Origin: an uncultured Candidatus Saccharibacteria bacterium
Lineage (GTDB): Bacteria; Patescibacteriota; Saccharimonadia; Saccharimonadales; Saccharimonadaceae
NCBI GenBank assembly: GCA_947302355.1
Contig: CAMYUU010000004.1
Span: 1-64,000 of the forward strand
Length of the DNA stretch: 64,000 nucleotides
Reading direction: 5' to 3'
In this document: positions 50,401-58,941 of the stretch, piece by piece
How positions within the stretch are numbered: the stretch's first letter is position 1
How the letters are laid out: each line of letters begins with the position of its first letter
Program-made: the position numbers and the translations under genes
Notes under the pieces: model-generated
The model's database searches: none
Told to the model about the DNA's origin: nothing
Seen by the model: the letters and a program-made list of their open reading frames with translations, nothing else

Positions 50401-50912
50401 GTTCTACGGGGCCTTACACTATGGTTACTCAACAGCCATTAGGTGGTAAGGCGCAGAATGGTGGCCAGAGATTTGGGGAAATGGAGGTCTGGGCACTTGA
50501 AGCTTACGGTGCCGCTACTACTCTTCAGGAGATGTTAACAATTAAGTCGGATGACGTTTACGGTCGTGCTAAAGCATATGAAGCGATTATCAAACACGAG
50601 CCGATTGAAGGACCTAAGCTTCCAGAAGGCTTCAATGTCTTGGTCAAGGAATTACAAGGTCTTGGACTTAAGGTTGATCTTCTAGACCACGGAGAGTCTG
50701 CTGATGCTGGTGACGTTATAGAACGAACTTCAAAAGAAATTGAAAAATCAAAGGATGATCAATCCATCTATGATCAACACAAGAAAGATACCGAGCCGCA
50801 AATCTACGACCTTGACGAGTCAGAGGCCGAAGCAATGATTGCAGAAGAAGGTATCGAAATAACAGAGGGCGACGAAGATGATGGTACTGTCGACCTCGGA
50901 GAGGAGTTCTAA
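47484..50912 (+). CDS. rpoB: RNA polymerase beta subunit
   Basis: 1142 aa. Forms one half of the catalytic cleft. Main landmarks: RSAGVFF, the rifampicin region with SQLSQLMDEVNPF and LAHKRRLSSMGPGG (the usual susceptible residues are present), RERAGFDVRDAHPTHYGR, the AMPWRGYN-like FMPWRGYNMDDAI, KLAGRHGNKGV, GGKAQNGGQRFGEMEVWALEAYGA. The last ~70 residues are acidic. Two possible starts: ATG 47484 (GAGG 8 nt before) and ATG 47532 (AAAGAGG 4 nt before), 16 codons apart; I keep the longer one without strong preference. rpoC starts 1 nt after the stop. Confidence 0.96.
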   Translation: MSLSKKNTNNTNKRGRMATKPKSGERVFFTEGDQALPIPDLTAHQKDSWADFVDNGLREVFDELNPIKDYTGNKLSLTFKEHYFKEPKETDAQAKYNLATYEAPLHVVVEVENLETHAKKEQDIYFGDYPWMTDRATFIINGTERVVVSQLIRSAGVFFNAETIGLRRYYGAKVIPGRGAWLEFETAANGAMYVKIDRRRKIPVTTFLRALGLSKSEIKQKFEGIDNGEKSYIDATLEKDVTSSQGEALLEVYRRLRPGDLATVENAKSMIERTFFDPKRYDYSNVGRFKINRRLGFDTPNDPEHRTLQIDDVIAIISEMIRLNNTQDPADDIDSLSNRRVKLVGELVQRQFRLGMLRLQRNILDRMSMANPEEVTPSQLLNPRPVVAAVKEFFATSQLSQLMDEVNPFSELAHKRRLSSMGPGGLTRERAGFDVRDAHPTHYGRICTVETPEGGNVGLVLNFATYARINEYGFIEAPYRVVKNGKVTDEVVYMDADTERDKVIADASVKLDKNGHFVEDWVSARVHGTPAQAEASTVTHIDAAHKEILGVSASLIPFVEKNRVDRSLMACAMQKQAVPLLRNDNPVVGTGIEAEVARNTSQLVMASGKGVVKKADGDSVIVTYDKGGNIEYKLQHFEKTNDDRCYNQRCVAKRGQKVKKGDILIEGASVNDGELALGRDLLVAFMPWRGYNMDDAIVISNRLVEDDTLTSINIKDFDVEVRETKLGPEQVTRDIPNVSEHSLRHLGEDGIVTIGSEVKNGDILVGKITPKGEQELSSEERLLRAIFGEKAKDVRDTSIRMNGSSTGKVVDVRVYTREQGHELKAGVIMQIKIFVAEMRKIGVGDKLAGRHGNKGVVSRVLPIEDMPFMEDGTPVDIVLSPMGVPSRMNLGQLFETHLGMAARALGYKVATPSFNGVPDETISSELKKAGFSEDGRVQLYDGLTGEPFNERTSVGVMHMLKLHHMVEDKIHARSTGPYTMVTQQPLGGKAQNGGQRFGEMEVWALEAYGAATTLQEMLTIKSDDVYGRAKAYEAIIKHEPIEGPKLPEGFNVLVKELQGLGLKVDLLDHGESADAGDVIERTSKEIEKSKDDQSIYDQHKKDTEPQIYDLDESEAEAMIAEEGIEITEGDEDDGTVDLGEEF

Positions 50913-50913
50913 G

Positions 50914-53900
50914 ATGGCTTGGATGGATAATTTCATAAGCGCATCAGATTTTGACTCTATAAGACTAACTATAGCGAGTCGAGACGATATTTTGAACTGG
51001 AGTTATGGCGAAGTAACTAAGCCAGAGACCATTAATTATCGAACGCAAAAACCAGAGAGGGATGGTCTGTTTTGTGAAAGGATTTTTGGTCCAACGAAGG
51101 ATATTAATCCGCACGACTCAAAACTTAAAGGCGTGCGTTCGCGCGAAGCCGCAGTTGATAAGGAAGGCAATCTAGTTACTAAATCAATCACGCGCCGTGA
51201 ACGTATGGGGCACATTGAGCTAGCGGCTCCTGTGGCGCATATTTGGTTTATGCGCGGTATTCCTTCCGCTTTGAGTTTGTTACTGGATATAACAGTAAAA
51301 AATATTGAGAGAGTGGTTTATTTTGCTACTTATCTCATAACAGATGCTAAGACGGAAGAAATTCAAAAAACTCTAGAAAAGTTAGAGAATCAAACCAAAA
51401 CAGCTGAGCAAGCTATTAAAATTCGTTACGAGAAGGAAGCCAAAAAGAAAGGTGCTGATATCGAGGCGTTAGCTGAAGAAAGAACTAAGGAGTTGGAAGA
51501 ACTAGAAACTAATTATCAGTCCGACAAATCAATCTTGGAGTCCTTCAAGAAAGGTAATACCATTACTGAGGTTCAGTATCGTAGCTTGCCAGAAGAATAC
51601 GAAGATTTAATCACTGTAGAGATGGGCGCAACTGCAATTAAGAAGTTGCTTGACGAAATTGATCTCGACAAGTTGATTGAAGATTTGCATAAAGAAGAAG
51701 AACAAGTTAAGGGTCAAAGAGAAAAGAAGATCCAAAAACGCTTGAAGACGCTAGAAGGAATGCAAGCTGCAGGAATTAGGCCAGAAGATTTGATTTTGAC
51801 TGTAGTTCCGGTTATCCCACCAGATTTAAGGCCAATGATTGCGTTGCCTGGTGGTAGGTTTGCGACTTCTGACCTAAATGACCTTTATCGTCGTGTAATC
51901 AACCGTAACAATCGTCTTAAAAAATTAATGGATCTAAATGCGCCAGAGGTGATTTGTAGAAATGAAATGAGAATGCTGCAAGAGGCTGTCGATGCGTTAA
52001 TCGATAATTCAGCTGCTCATGGCTCTAGGGGTGCAAACTCTACTAATGGTAGGCGTAAATTGAAATCCCTATCTGATTTACTAAAAGGTAAGCAAGGTAG
52101 GTTCCGTCAGAATTTACTAGGTAAGCGTGTAGATTATTCAGGTCGATCCGTTATCGTGGTTGGACCAGAATTGAAGCTCAACGAATGTGGTTTGCCAAAG
52201 CAGATGGCTCTCGAATTGTTTAAGCCCTTTGTAATCTCTTGGTTGATTGGTCATGAGTATGCCAATAACATCAGGGCCGCATCTAGATTGATTGAGGCGA
52301 AGGAGACTGTGGTTTGGGATGCGCTCGATGAAATAATTGAAGGTAAGTATGTATTACTAAATCGTGCACCGTCTCTACATAGATTGTCTGTGCAAGCTTT
52401 CCAGCCTAAATTGATTGATGGCAAGGCGATTAAATTACATCCATTAGTCGCTTCTGGATTTAACGCTGACTACGATGGCGATCAGATGGCGGTTCATCTT
52501 CCACTTTCCGATGCTGCTCAGGCAGAAGCTAAGGAGCTAATGTCTGCTTCAAAGAATCTTTTGAAACCGGCTGATGGTTCTCCAGTGCTAGCTATTTATC
52601 AGGATGTGGTGCTAGGCGCATATTATTTGACATATGATAAGCCTGGTACAGATACGGATAAGCCTAAGGCTTTCTCAAGTGTATATGAAGCCGAAATGGC
52701 TCACGATCAGGGAATAATTGCTCTTCAAACGCCGATTAGGGTATTCGCTAAGAAAGAGATTCGCGATACGACTCTAGGTAGGGTGATTTTCAATGAAATT
52801 TTGCCAAAAGATTATCCATATGACAATTCAGTGCAGACTAAGAAGCATTTATCTAAGGTAATGGCTGATATCTTTGATCTTTATGGATCTGAGGTGATGG
52901 TGAAGACTGCTGATGCCTTGAAAGACTTAGCGTTTGAGTATGAAACTGTGGCTTCGATTTCTACAGCTAAGGATGATTATCCAACTTATGATGAAATCGA
53001 TGACTTTATCGCCGAAGGTGACGCTAAGACAGCTATGATTCAGGAGCAGTTCAATGATGGATTAGTCACTGAAGAAGAGCGTCATAAGCTAACTATCGCA
53101 AACTGGCGCGATATCGATAAAAAGATTTCGGACTTCTTGCAGAGCAAGCTATCTGAGATGGATACCGATATCGCGGTAATGGTGAACTCTGGCGCACGTG
53201 GTAATATTTCGAATATTAAATTGGCCTCTGCCGAAATTGGTATCATGGTTGATATTAATAACAATGAGATTGAATTGCCGGTGAAATCTTCGTACAAGAA
53301 AGGTTTGAATACTTTGGAGTCCTTTATTGCAACACGAGGTGCGCGTCAGGGGCAGGTATCTACCGCTCTTCGTACCGCCGACTCTGGTTATTTGACTCGT
53401 AGATTGGTTGATGTATCACAGGACGTATTTACATCTGATGAAGAAGCAGTCGATCCTGGGTTTACGGTTTATCGCAATGAGACCGAAGCATCTGGTATCG
53501 AGTTTAGTGCTAGACTTAATGGTCGTTATACTGCTGAAGCGGTACCAGGCTACCTAGAAGCTGATGAGCTAATTACTAAGGAAATGGCAGAGCAGATTGA
53601 AGCTGACGAAAAGATACAATCAGTTAAGATTCAATCAATTTTGTCTACTACTGCAGTGGAAGGGATTCCTCGTAAGGCTTATGGTATAGATATGTCTACC
53701 AGAACATTGGTGGCAGCAAATGAGCCAGTTGGCGTAATCGCTGCCCAGTCCTTGGGTGAGCCTGGTACGCAGCTAACGCTTGATACTAAGCATGGTTCTG
53801 GTGTGGCTGGTTCTGGTGCGATTGCAAGAGGTCTTCCTCGTGTAGAAGAGCTTTTAGAGGCGCGTACTCCTAAAGGTCAGGCGTATGTTTCGCCAATCGA

Positions 53901-54747
53901 TGGTGTCGTGAATATGTGGGAAGACAATAATCGCTATATCGTCGAGATTACCCCACAATCTGGTGTAGTTGAGAGGATTGAGCTTGGTGGCCGAAAGCCA
54001 GCGGTAAAAGATGGTGCTAGCGTGAAAGCTGGTGCAACTTTGGTAAAGAAGAGTGGCGATAAACCAGCAATTAAGGCTCCACATGATGGTATCGTAGAGT
54101 TAGTTAAGGATGGCATCGTACTAGTGGCGTCGGCGTCTGCACCTGTTAGAGTTGAAATTCCTGGCGATGCTGAATTAGTTGTTAAAAGCAATGATTCAAT
54201 AGAAGCGGGCGATCGCTTGACTGCTGGCTCCTTGAATCTTCAAGATTTGATGAAGTATAAGGGTGTAGAAGAAACTGAGCGTTATATTATGAACGATGTT
54301 CTCAGCGTTTATGCTGCACAAGGTCATGAGATTTCACCAAAGCATCTAGAGATAATCGTGCATCAGATGTTCTCGCGTGTACAGGTTAACGAGCCTGGCG
54401 ATTCAGAATTCGTATCTGGCGATATCGTTTCTAAGGCTACAGTTTTGACCGAGAATAAAGAGTTGGAGAAAGCAGGTAAAACTCCTGCAACCTATACCAA
54501 TTTGCTTCTAGGTATTACTAAGGTGTCGATCTTCTCTGATTCATTCTTGTCAGCTGCTTCGTTCCAAGACACGACGAGAGTATTGATTAATGCTGCGATT
54601 AATGGTCGCGTTGATCACCTAAAGGGCTTAAAGGAAAATGTTATCATTGGCCGCAAGATTCCTGTAGGTACTGGCGTAGCTCCTTTATCTAGCTTTGAGA
54701 CTTCGGATTCAAAGCTCCCGACCGAAGCGGATCTTGAGAATCTTTAA
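50914..54747 (+). CDS. rpoC: RNA polymerase beta' subunit lacking zinc-binding cysteines
   Basis: 1277 aa. Catalytic NADYDGDQ at residues 517-523 holds the three Mg-binding aspartates. GEPGTQLTL, the clamp and the trigger-loop region (TRGARQGQ) are all there. Both zinc sites are missing: the N-terminal four-Cys finger between FCERIFG and RRERMGHIELA has none of its Cys (residues ~60-100), and the downstream GxCxxCYG is GIPRKAYG (Pro919, Ala922). Only three cysteines remain in the protein. ATG at 50914, behind GGAGAGGAG inside rpoB. Confidence 0.96.
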   Translation: MAWMDNFISASDFDSIRLTIASRDDILNWSYGEVTKPETINYRTQKPERDGLFCERIFGPTKDINPHDSKLKGVRSREAAVDKEGNLVTKSITRRERMGHIELAAPVAHIWFMRGIPSALSLLLDITVKNIERVVYFATYLITDAKTEEIQKTLEKLENQTKTAEQAIKIRYEKEAKKKGADIEALAEERTKELEELETNYQSDKSILESFKKGNTITEVQYRSLPEEYEDLITVEMGATAIKKLLDEIDLDKLIEDLHKEEEQVKGQREKKIQKRLKTLEGMQAAGIRPEDLILTVVPVIPPDLRPMIALPGGRFATSDLNDLYRRVINRNNRLKKLMDLNAPEVICRNEMRMLQEAVDALIDNSAAHGSRGANSTNGRRKLKSLSDLLKGKQGRFRQNLLGKRVDYSGRSVIVVGPELKLNECGLPKQMALELFKPFVISWLIGHEYANNIRAASRLIEAKETVVWDALDEIIEGKYVLLNRAPSLHRLSVQAFQPKLIDGKAIKLHPLVASGFNADYDGDQMAVHLPLSDAAQAEAKELMSASKNLLKPADGSPVLAIYQDVVLGAYYLTYDKPGTDTDKPKAFSSVYEAEMAHDQGIIALQTPIRVFAKKEIRDTTLGRVIFNEILPKDYPYDNSVQTKKHLSKVMADIFDLYGSEVMVKTADALKDLAFEYETVASISTAKDDYPTYDEIDDFIAEGDAKTAMIQEQFNDGLVTEEERHKLTIANWRDIDKKISDFLQSKLSEMDTDIAVMVNSGARGNISNIKLASAEIGIMVDINNNEIELPVKSSYKKGLNTLESFIATRGARQGQVSTALRTADSGYLTRRLVDVSQDVFTSDEEAVDPGFTVYRNETEASGIEFSARLNGRYTAEAVPGYLEADELITKEMAEQIEADEKIQSVKIQSILSTTAVEGIPRKAYGIDMSTRTLVAANEPVGVIAAQSLGEPGTQLTLDTKHGSGVAGSGAIARGLPRVEELLEARTPKGQAYVSPIDGVVNMWEDNNRYIVEITPQSGVVERIELGGRKPAVKDGASVKAGATLVKKSGDKPAIKAPHDGIVELVKDGIVLVASASAPVRVEIPGDAELVVKSNDSIEAGDRLTAGSLNLQDLMKYKGVEETERYIMNDVLSVYAAQGHEISPKHLEIIVHQMFSRVQVNEPGDSEFVSGDIVSKATVLTENKELEKAGKTPATYTNLLLGITKVSIFSDSFLSAASFQDTTRVLINAAINGRVDHLKGLKENVIIGRKIPVGTGVAPLSSFETSDSKLPTEADLENL

Positions 54748-54775
54748 GATACATAGTTATCTTGGAGTAAAGAAG

Positions 54776-54806
54776 AATCTCCCTTTCAGAGATAAGGGAG
54801 ATTTTT
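54776..54806 (+). terminator. Terminator after rpoC
   Basis: 10-bp stem AATCTCCCTT / AAGGGAGATT with an 8-nt loop and T5. Confidence 0.9.
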
Positions 54807-54879
54807 CGTTTATCTTGGTTTTTGGGGTTTCAAAATCTGACGAAGTATGCTAATATATATATAGTTATCAAGAGGTATT

Positions 54880-56313
54880 ATGCATTTCAAGACTATTTTC
54901 AAATCCCTAAAGAATAAAGATATGTTGAAGCGAGTATTTATTATACTCGGTATTATTCTGGCTTATAGATTATTAGCGCAGATTCCTGTACCGATGGGTG
55001 ATGCGTCTACTTTTAAAGAAGCTGTATCAAATCTAATGGAAAAGTCTGATTTTTCGAGTTTCCTAAATTTGATTTCTGGTGGCGGTTTGGCTTCATTTAG
55101 TATTATTTTGGTTGGTTTATCTCCATATATTACTGGCTCAATTGTGATCCAACTTTTAACTAAGGCTATTCCTTCTCTTGAGGAGATTTCGAACGATGGA
55201 GAAACTGGGCGTCGCAAGATTAATCAGTGGACGAGAATTTTGACGGTTCCTCTTGCAATTGTTCAGTCTATCGCCTATATCTTTATTCTTTATCAGTCAA
55301 CTTTGTCAGCAAATATCGCTTCTGATTTTACGCCTACTTTTAATGATTGGGCGCTGTCGGTAACCGCTATGACTGCGGGTTCGGTAATTTTGATGTGGTT
55401 AGGTGAGTTGATTACGGAGCAAGGTATCGGAAATGGTATTTCTATGTTGATTTTTGCTTCTATAATTTCGCAATTGCCGACCACGATGGCTTCTCTTGGT
55501 GCGTCGCTATTTGACACTAGCGAGGGGACGCTTAACCTGTTTGGATGGTTAGATATACCAGTAAATCCGACGACATTTTGGATTCTGCTTGGATTTAGTG
55601 TAGCTATGCTAATAGTTATTTATTTCTTAGTGAAGTTGAATGAGGCACAACGCATTATTACTATTAACTATGCTAAGAGGGTACATGGAAATTCATCCTA
55701 CGGAGGAATTAAGTCGATTTTGCCAATAAAGCTAATTGCAGCTGGCGTAATTCCGGTTATTTTCGCGACTGCCTTCTTGTCGCTTCCAGCGTTGGTGGGT
55801 CAGGTAATCACTTCTATAGATTCGGGGAATGAGTTTGGCCAGTCGTTGATTACTATTTTTTCTGCTCCTTCGGCTAATAATTTTGCGGTTATGTATCCGG
55901 ATGGAATAACTGCACAGTGGTTTGTTTATCCGGCATTATATTTCGTATTGGTATTTATCTTTACGTATTTTTACACCTCTATTATCTTTAACACTAAGGA
56001 AATCGCCGATAATCTACAAAAACAAGGTGGTTTCATTGAGGGTGTGAGGCCGGGTATTACTACGGCAAATTATTTAAGTAAGGTTGTAAATAGACTTGAT
56101 TTGTTTGGGGCATTAGCTTTGGGCTTGATTGCGATGTTGCCATTCATTACTGATTATGTCTTTATTTTGACAACTGGCGCACCAATTGGCTTATCGATTT
56201 CTGGTACTGGTCTTTTGATCGTGGTGACGGTGGCACTTGAGAATCTACGGTCGATAGATTCAAGAGCATTAATGATAACATACGACGATTTTGATAATGA
56301 GTCTAGAGATTAA
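54880..56313 (+). CDS. secY: Protein translocase subunit SecY
   Basis: 477 aa. Pore-forming subunit of the SecYEG export channel with ten membrane segments. Family blocks: YRLLAQIPVPMGD near the start, SLEEISNDGETGRRKINQWTR at the cytoplasmic loop and NLQKQGGFIEGVRPG near the C terminus. Usually at the end of the spc operon next to rplO; here it heads the block secY-sortase-infA. AAGAGGTATT lies before the ATG; the promoter (weak AT boxes near 54852) is not obvious. Confidence 0.95.
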   Translation: MHFKTIFKSLKNKDMLKRVFIILGIILAYRLLAQIPVPMGDASTFKEAVSNLMEKSDFSSFLNLISGGGLASFSIILVGLSPYITGSIVIQLLTKAIPSLEEISNDGETGRRKINQWTRILTVPLAIVQSIAYIFILYQSTLSANIASDFTPTFNDWALSVTAMTAGSVILMWLGELITEQGIGNGISMLIFASIISQLPTTMASLGASLFDTSEGTLNLFGWLDIPVNPTTFWILLGFSVAMLIVIYFLVKLNEAQRIITINYAKRVHGNSSYGGIKSILPIKLIAAGVIPVIFATAFLSLPALVGQVITSIDSGNEFGQSLITIFSAPSANNFAVMYPDGITAQWFVYPALYFVLVFIFTYFYTSIIFNTKEIADNLQKQGGFIEGVRPGITTANYLSKVVNRLDLFGALALGLIAMLPFITDYVFILTTGAPIGLSISGTGLLIVVTVALENLRSIDSRALMITYDDFDNESRD

Positions 56314-56983
56314 GGGTTGGCGCAAAATTATAAAGTGGGTGGCTTGGTCGATCCTAGCTGGTTTATTCTTGATATTTTTAATTAGGGTTGCGGTTTTTGA
56401 AGGGCAGTATTATAGCGAAAAAGAAGGCAGTGAACGGGTTGTGCTAAATTCTAACGATTCTGGGGAAGAACTAATCGAAGTAGAGCCGACGGAAGAAGAG
56501 GTGAGGGAGTATAAAGTAGCCCCCGACCGTCCACGGTATTTGTCAATTGAAAAACTTGGAATATCGAAGGCTAGGATTCTGGCTATGGGCGTGAATGCCG
56601 CCGGGGAATTGGATACGCCGCAAAATATATTTGATGTAGGATGGTACGAAGCATCTGGTAAGCCTGGTCAGGGCGGCACTATGATTATTGATGGTCATAA
56701 TGGTGGTCCGCATGTGCTCGGAGTTTTCAAGAATACTCCTAAGCTTTCTGAGGGTGACATTGTCACTGTGGAGCGAGGAGATGGCGTGATTTATAATTAT
56801 TCAGTCGTGGAGAATAATTCCGTGCCCTTGGATGAAGCAGATACATATATGGCGACAGCTGCTAAATCACCTGTTTCGGGGAAAGAATCGGTTACTTTGA
56901 TTACGTGTACTGGTGAATGGTCGCAAAGTCAAGGTACTTATTTATCGCGTCAGTTCACGAGAGCTGTACTCGTAGAAGAATAG
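56297..56983 (+). CDS. Sortase (cell-wall transpeptidase)
   Basis: 228 aa. Membrane segment at residues ~12-34, an acidic linker, then a sortase beta-barrel. The catalytic triad is visible: His134 in IIDGHNGG, Cys204 in TLITCTGE, Arg218 or 222 near YLSRQFTR. It should cut exported proteins at a PDTG-type signal and join them to an acceptor, probably cell-wall peptide. The ATG at 56297 lies 17 bases inside secY, which couples the two. The two PDTG proteins at 6426 and 11131 are its likely substrates. Confidence 0.9.
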   Translation: MSLEIKGWRKIIKWVAWSILAGLFLIFLIRVAVFEGQYYSEKEGSERVVLNSNDSGEELIEVEPTEEEVREYKVAPDRPRYLSIEKLGISKARILAMGVNAAGELDTPQNIFDVGWYEASGKPGQGGTMIIDGHNGGPHVLGVFKNTPKLSEGDIVTVERGDGVIYNYSVVENNSVPLDEADTYMATAAKSPVSGKESVTLITCTGEWSQSQGTYLSRQFTRAVLVEE

Positions 56984-56985
56984 TG

Positions 56986-57014
56986 TTTACAAATGTTATT
57001 TCTTGTGTTATACT
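56986..57014 (+). promoter_or_regulatory. Promoter of infA
   Basis: TTTACA at 56986-56991, 17-nt spacer, TATACT at 57009-57014. The ATG is 13 nt further; the short leader holds a weak AGGGT site. Confidence 0.75.
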
Positions 57015-57027
57015 GGTAGGGTAATTT

Positions 57028-57252
57028 ATGGCTAGTCAAAAGGAAGTGATTAAGCTCACAGGCAGTGTTGTTGAAGCTTTGCCGAATACCCAGTTTCGGG
57101 TTGAACTCGAGAATGGTCATGTTATTGTTGCCCATATGAGTGGGAAGATGCGAAAAAACTACATTCGCCTCGTCCCGGGTGACAGAGTTGAGGTTGAGTT
57201 AACCCCTTATGATCTTACAAAGGGTAGAATCAGTTTTCGACTCAAAGATTAA
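57028..57252 (+). CDS. infA: Translation initiation factor IF-1
   Basis: 74 aa S1/OB-fold protein that blocks the 30S A site during initiation. Signature: [39 protein letters not shown] and [10 protein letters not shown]. Starts the alpha operon block, in the order infA-rpmJ-rpsM. An attenuator-like hairpin follows before rpmJ. Confidence 0.96.
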   Translation: MASQKEVIKLTGSVVEALPNTQFRVELENGHVIVAHMSGKMRKNYIRLVPGDRVEVELTPYDLTKGRISFRLKD

Positions 57253-57257
57253 TATCA

Positions 57258-57283
57258 AATGTTGTAATTTTTGCAACATTTTT
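57258..57283 (+). terminator. Weak terminator/attenuator between infA and rpmJ
   Basis: 7-bp stem AATGTTG / CAACATT with 9-nt loop and T3. A second small hairpin AGCTT / AAGCT follows. May let infA be made in excess over the rest. Confidence 0.5.
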
Positions 57284-57349
57284 AGCTTATTTGCAAAAAG
57301 CTAAAAATTTGTACGATTACAGCTTTAATAAGGAAAGGATTTTAACACA

Positions 57350-57466
57350 ATGAAAGTACGTGCAAGTGTTAAAAAAATCTCCCCTGATGACATTATTGTG
57401 CGCCGCAAAGGTGTGCTTAGGGTCATCAATAAGAAAAAACCTAAGAATAAGCAAAGGCAGGGTTAA
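57350..57466 (+). CDS. rpmJ: 50S ribosomal protein L36, zinc-free
   Basis: 38 aa. Matches L36 over its whole length ([10 protein letters not shown] start, RRKGVLRVI middle, KQRQG end). The four zinc ligands of standard L36 (Cys, Cys, Cys, His) are Ser, Asp, Asn, Asn here. RBS AAGGAAAGG lies 13-15 nt upstream, rather far. rpsM follows 3 nt after. Confidence 0.92.
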   Translation: MKVRASVKKISPDDIIVRRKGVLRVINKKKPKNKQRQG

Positions 57467-57469
57467 TAT

Positions 57470-57856
57470 ATGGCTAGAATAGCTAGCGTTGTTATACCTT
57501 CCGATAAACAAGTTTGGATTGCTCTAACTTATGTTTATGGGATTGGACGAACAACAAGCAAAAAAATCCTTGCGGAGGCTAAAATCGAGCCTACCACTCG
57601 GGTGAAAGATCTCACCGAGGCTGACGAACAGAAAATCAACGACATTATTTCCGCGAAATATCATGTTGAAGGTGATCTGAGGCGCCTCGTGAGCAATAAT
57701 ATTAAACGCTTAAAGGATATTAATTCCTACAAGGGTATCCGCCACAAGGCTAAATTACCAGTCAACGGCCAACGTACTCGTACGAATGCACGTACTCGTA
57801 AGGGTAAGGCGATCGCGGTCGGTGGTGCACAACCTAAGGCAGCGAGTAAGACTTAA
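57470..57856 (+). CDS. rpsM: 30S ribosomal protein S13
   Basis: 128 aa. Head protein contacting the P-site tRNA and L5. Has [32 protein letters not shown] with its helix-two-turn-helix, and a basic tail with the [14 protein letters not shown] block. No SD of note besides the AGGG of the preceding gene; coupled to rpmJ. Confidence 0.95.
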   Translation: MARIASVVIPSDKQVWIALTYVYGIGRTTSKKILAEAKIEPTTRVKDLTEADEQKINDIISAKYHVEGDLRRLVSNNIKRLKDINSYKGIRHKAKLPVNGQRTRTNARTRKGKAIAVGGAQPKAASKT

Positions 57857-57865
57857 AGGAGCAAT

Positions 57866-58312
57866 ATGGCAGAAGAAGAAAACATTAAGACAAATGATGC
57901 GGCAGTTGAGTCTGCTGACGTATCTACTGTTTCTAAGGCCAAGTCCAAGAAGGTCAAGCGTATCGTGAATGCTGGTGCTGTTCATATTCAGGCAACATTC
58001 AATAACACGATTATCAGCGTAACTGACAAGCAGGGTGGTGTGTTGTCCGCTTCATCAGCTGGTGCTAATGGTTTTCGCGGATCTAAGAAGGGTACTGCCT
58101 TCGCAGCAGGCGTCGCAGCAGAAAAAGCTTTGGAAATTGCGAAAAAGAATCACGCTTTAAATTCTGTAGACGTCTATGTTTCCGGAATTGGACTTGGGCG
58201 TGATGCTGCTGTTCGTGCAATATCGACTGTTGGCATTAAGATAGATAGCATTACTGATGTAACCCCTATCGCGCATGGTGGTGTGCGACCTAAGGGAGAA
58301 AGGAAACCATAA
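57866..58312 (+). CDS. rpsK: 30S ribosomal protein S11
   Basis: 148 aa. Platform protein forming part of the mRNA exit cleft. Core ~35-148 with HIQATFNNTIISVTDKQGG, SSAGANGFRGSKKGTAFAA and DVTPIAHGGVRPKGERKP. About 30 residues precede the core. The SD is AAAGGAG. Its last base overlaps rpsD. Confidence 0.95.
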   Translation: MAEEENIKTNDAAVESADVSTVSKAKSKKVKRIVNAGAVHIQATFNNTIISVTDKQGGVLSASSAGANGFRGSKKGTAFAAGVAAEKALEIAKKNHALNSVDVYVSGIGLGRDAAVRAISTVGIKIDSITDVTPIAHGGVRPKGERKP

Positions 58313-58929
58313 TGGCTAGAGATCATTCTCCAATTGTAAAGCAGAGTCGTCGTGAAGGGTTTGCATTGGCGCCGAAAGCGCACAAAGTAATGGCTAAAAA
58401 ATCTGGTATTCCAGGTGAACACGGTGATATGCGAGTTAGAGGAGGTAGCCTTTACCTCACGCAACTTCGCGAAAAGCAGAAGGTCCGTCGCATGTATGGT
58501 CTTCTTGAAAAGCAATTTGCTAAGTTGATGAAAGAGGCGCAAAAAGCTGAAGGTATGACTGGTCAGAAACTTCTTGAGTTGTTAGAACGCAGAGCCGATA
58601 ACGTTGTATATCGTGCTGGTTTTGCACTCACGCGCCGTCAGGCGAGGCAACTCGTGACGCATGGTCATTTCTTATTGAACGGTAGACGAGTTGATATTCC
58701 TTCAATTCGTTTGAAACCGGGAGACGTTCTAGAAGTTAGACCTAGGTCAGCAAAAACAGAATACTTCAAAAATCTTGCGAATATTATCGGAGCGGCCAAC
58801 GTAACGTCGCTTTCATGGATGAAGGTCGATGCAAAGAAAATGAAGATCGAAATTACAGGTTTGCCAAAACGCGAAGAGGCTGAACCTGGTATTAATGAAC
58901 AATTAATCGTTGAGTATTACTCACGCTAA
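58312..58929 (+). CDS. rpsD: 30S ribosomal protein S4, zinc-free
   Basis: 205 aa. Assembly initiator and, in many bacteria, operon regulator. The S4 RNA-binding domain shows RRADNVVYRAGFALTRRQAR and HGHFLLNGRRVDIPS. In zinc-type S4 four cysteines lie at 9-31; this one has none (Val9, Ser12 and no later Cys), so it is the C-minus type. Overlaps rpsK by one base; rpoA follows 12 nt later. Confidence 0.95.
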   Translation: MARDHSPIVKQSRREGFALAPKAHKVMAKKSGIPGEHGDMRVRGGSLYLTQLREKQKVRRMYGLLEKQFAKLMKEAQKAEGMTGQKLLELLERRADNVVYRAGFALTRRQARQLVTHGHFLLNGRRVDIPSIRLKPGDVLEVRPRSAKTEYFKNLANIIGAANVTSLSWMKVDAKKMKIEITGLPKREEAEPGINEQLIVEYYSR

Positions 58930-58941
58930 GGAGAAAAGGAC

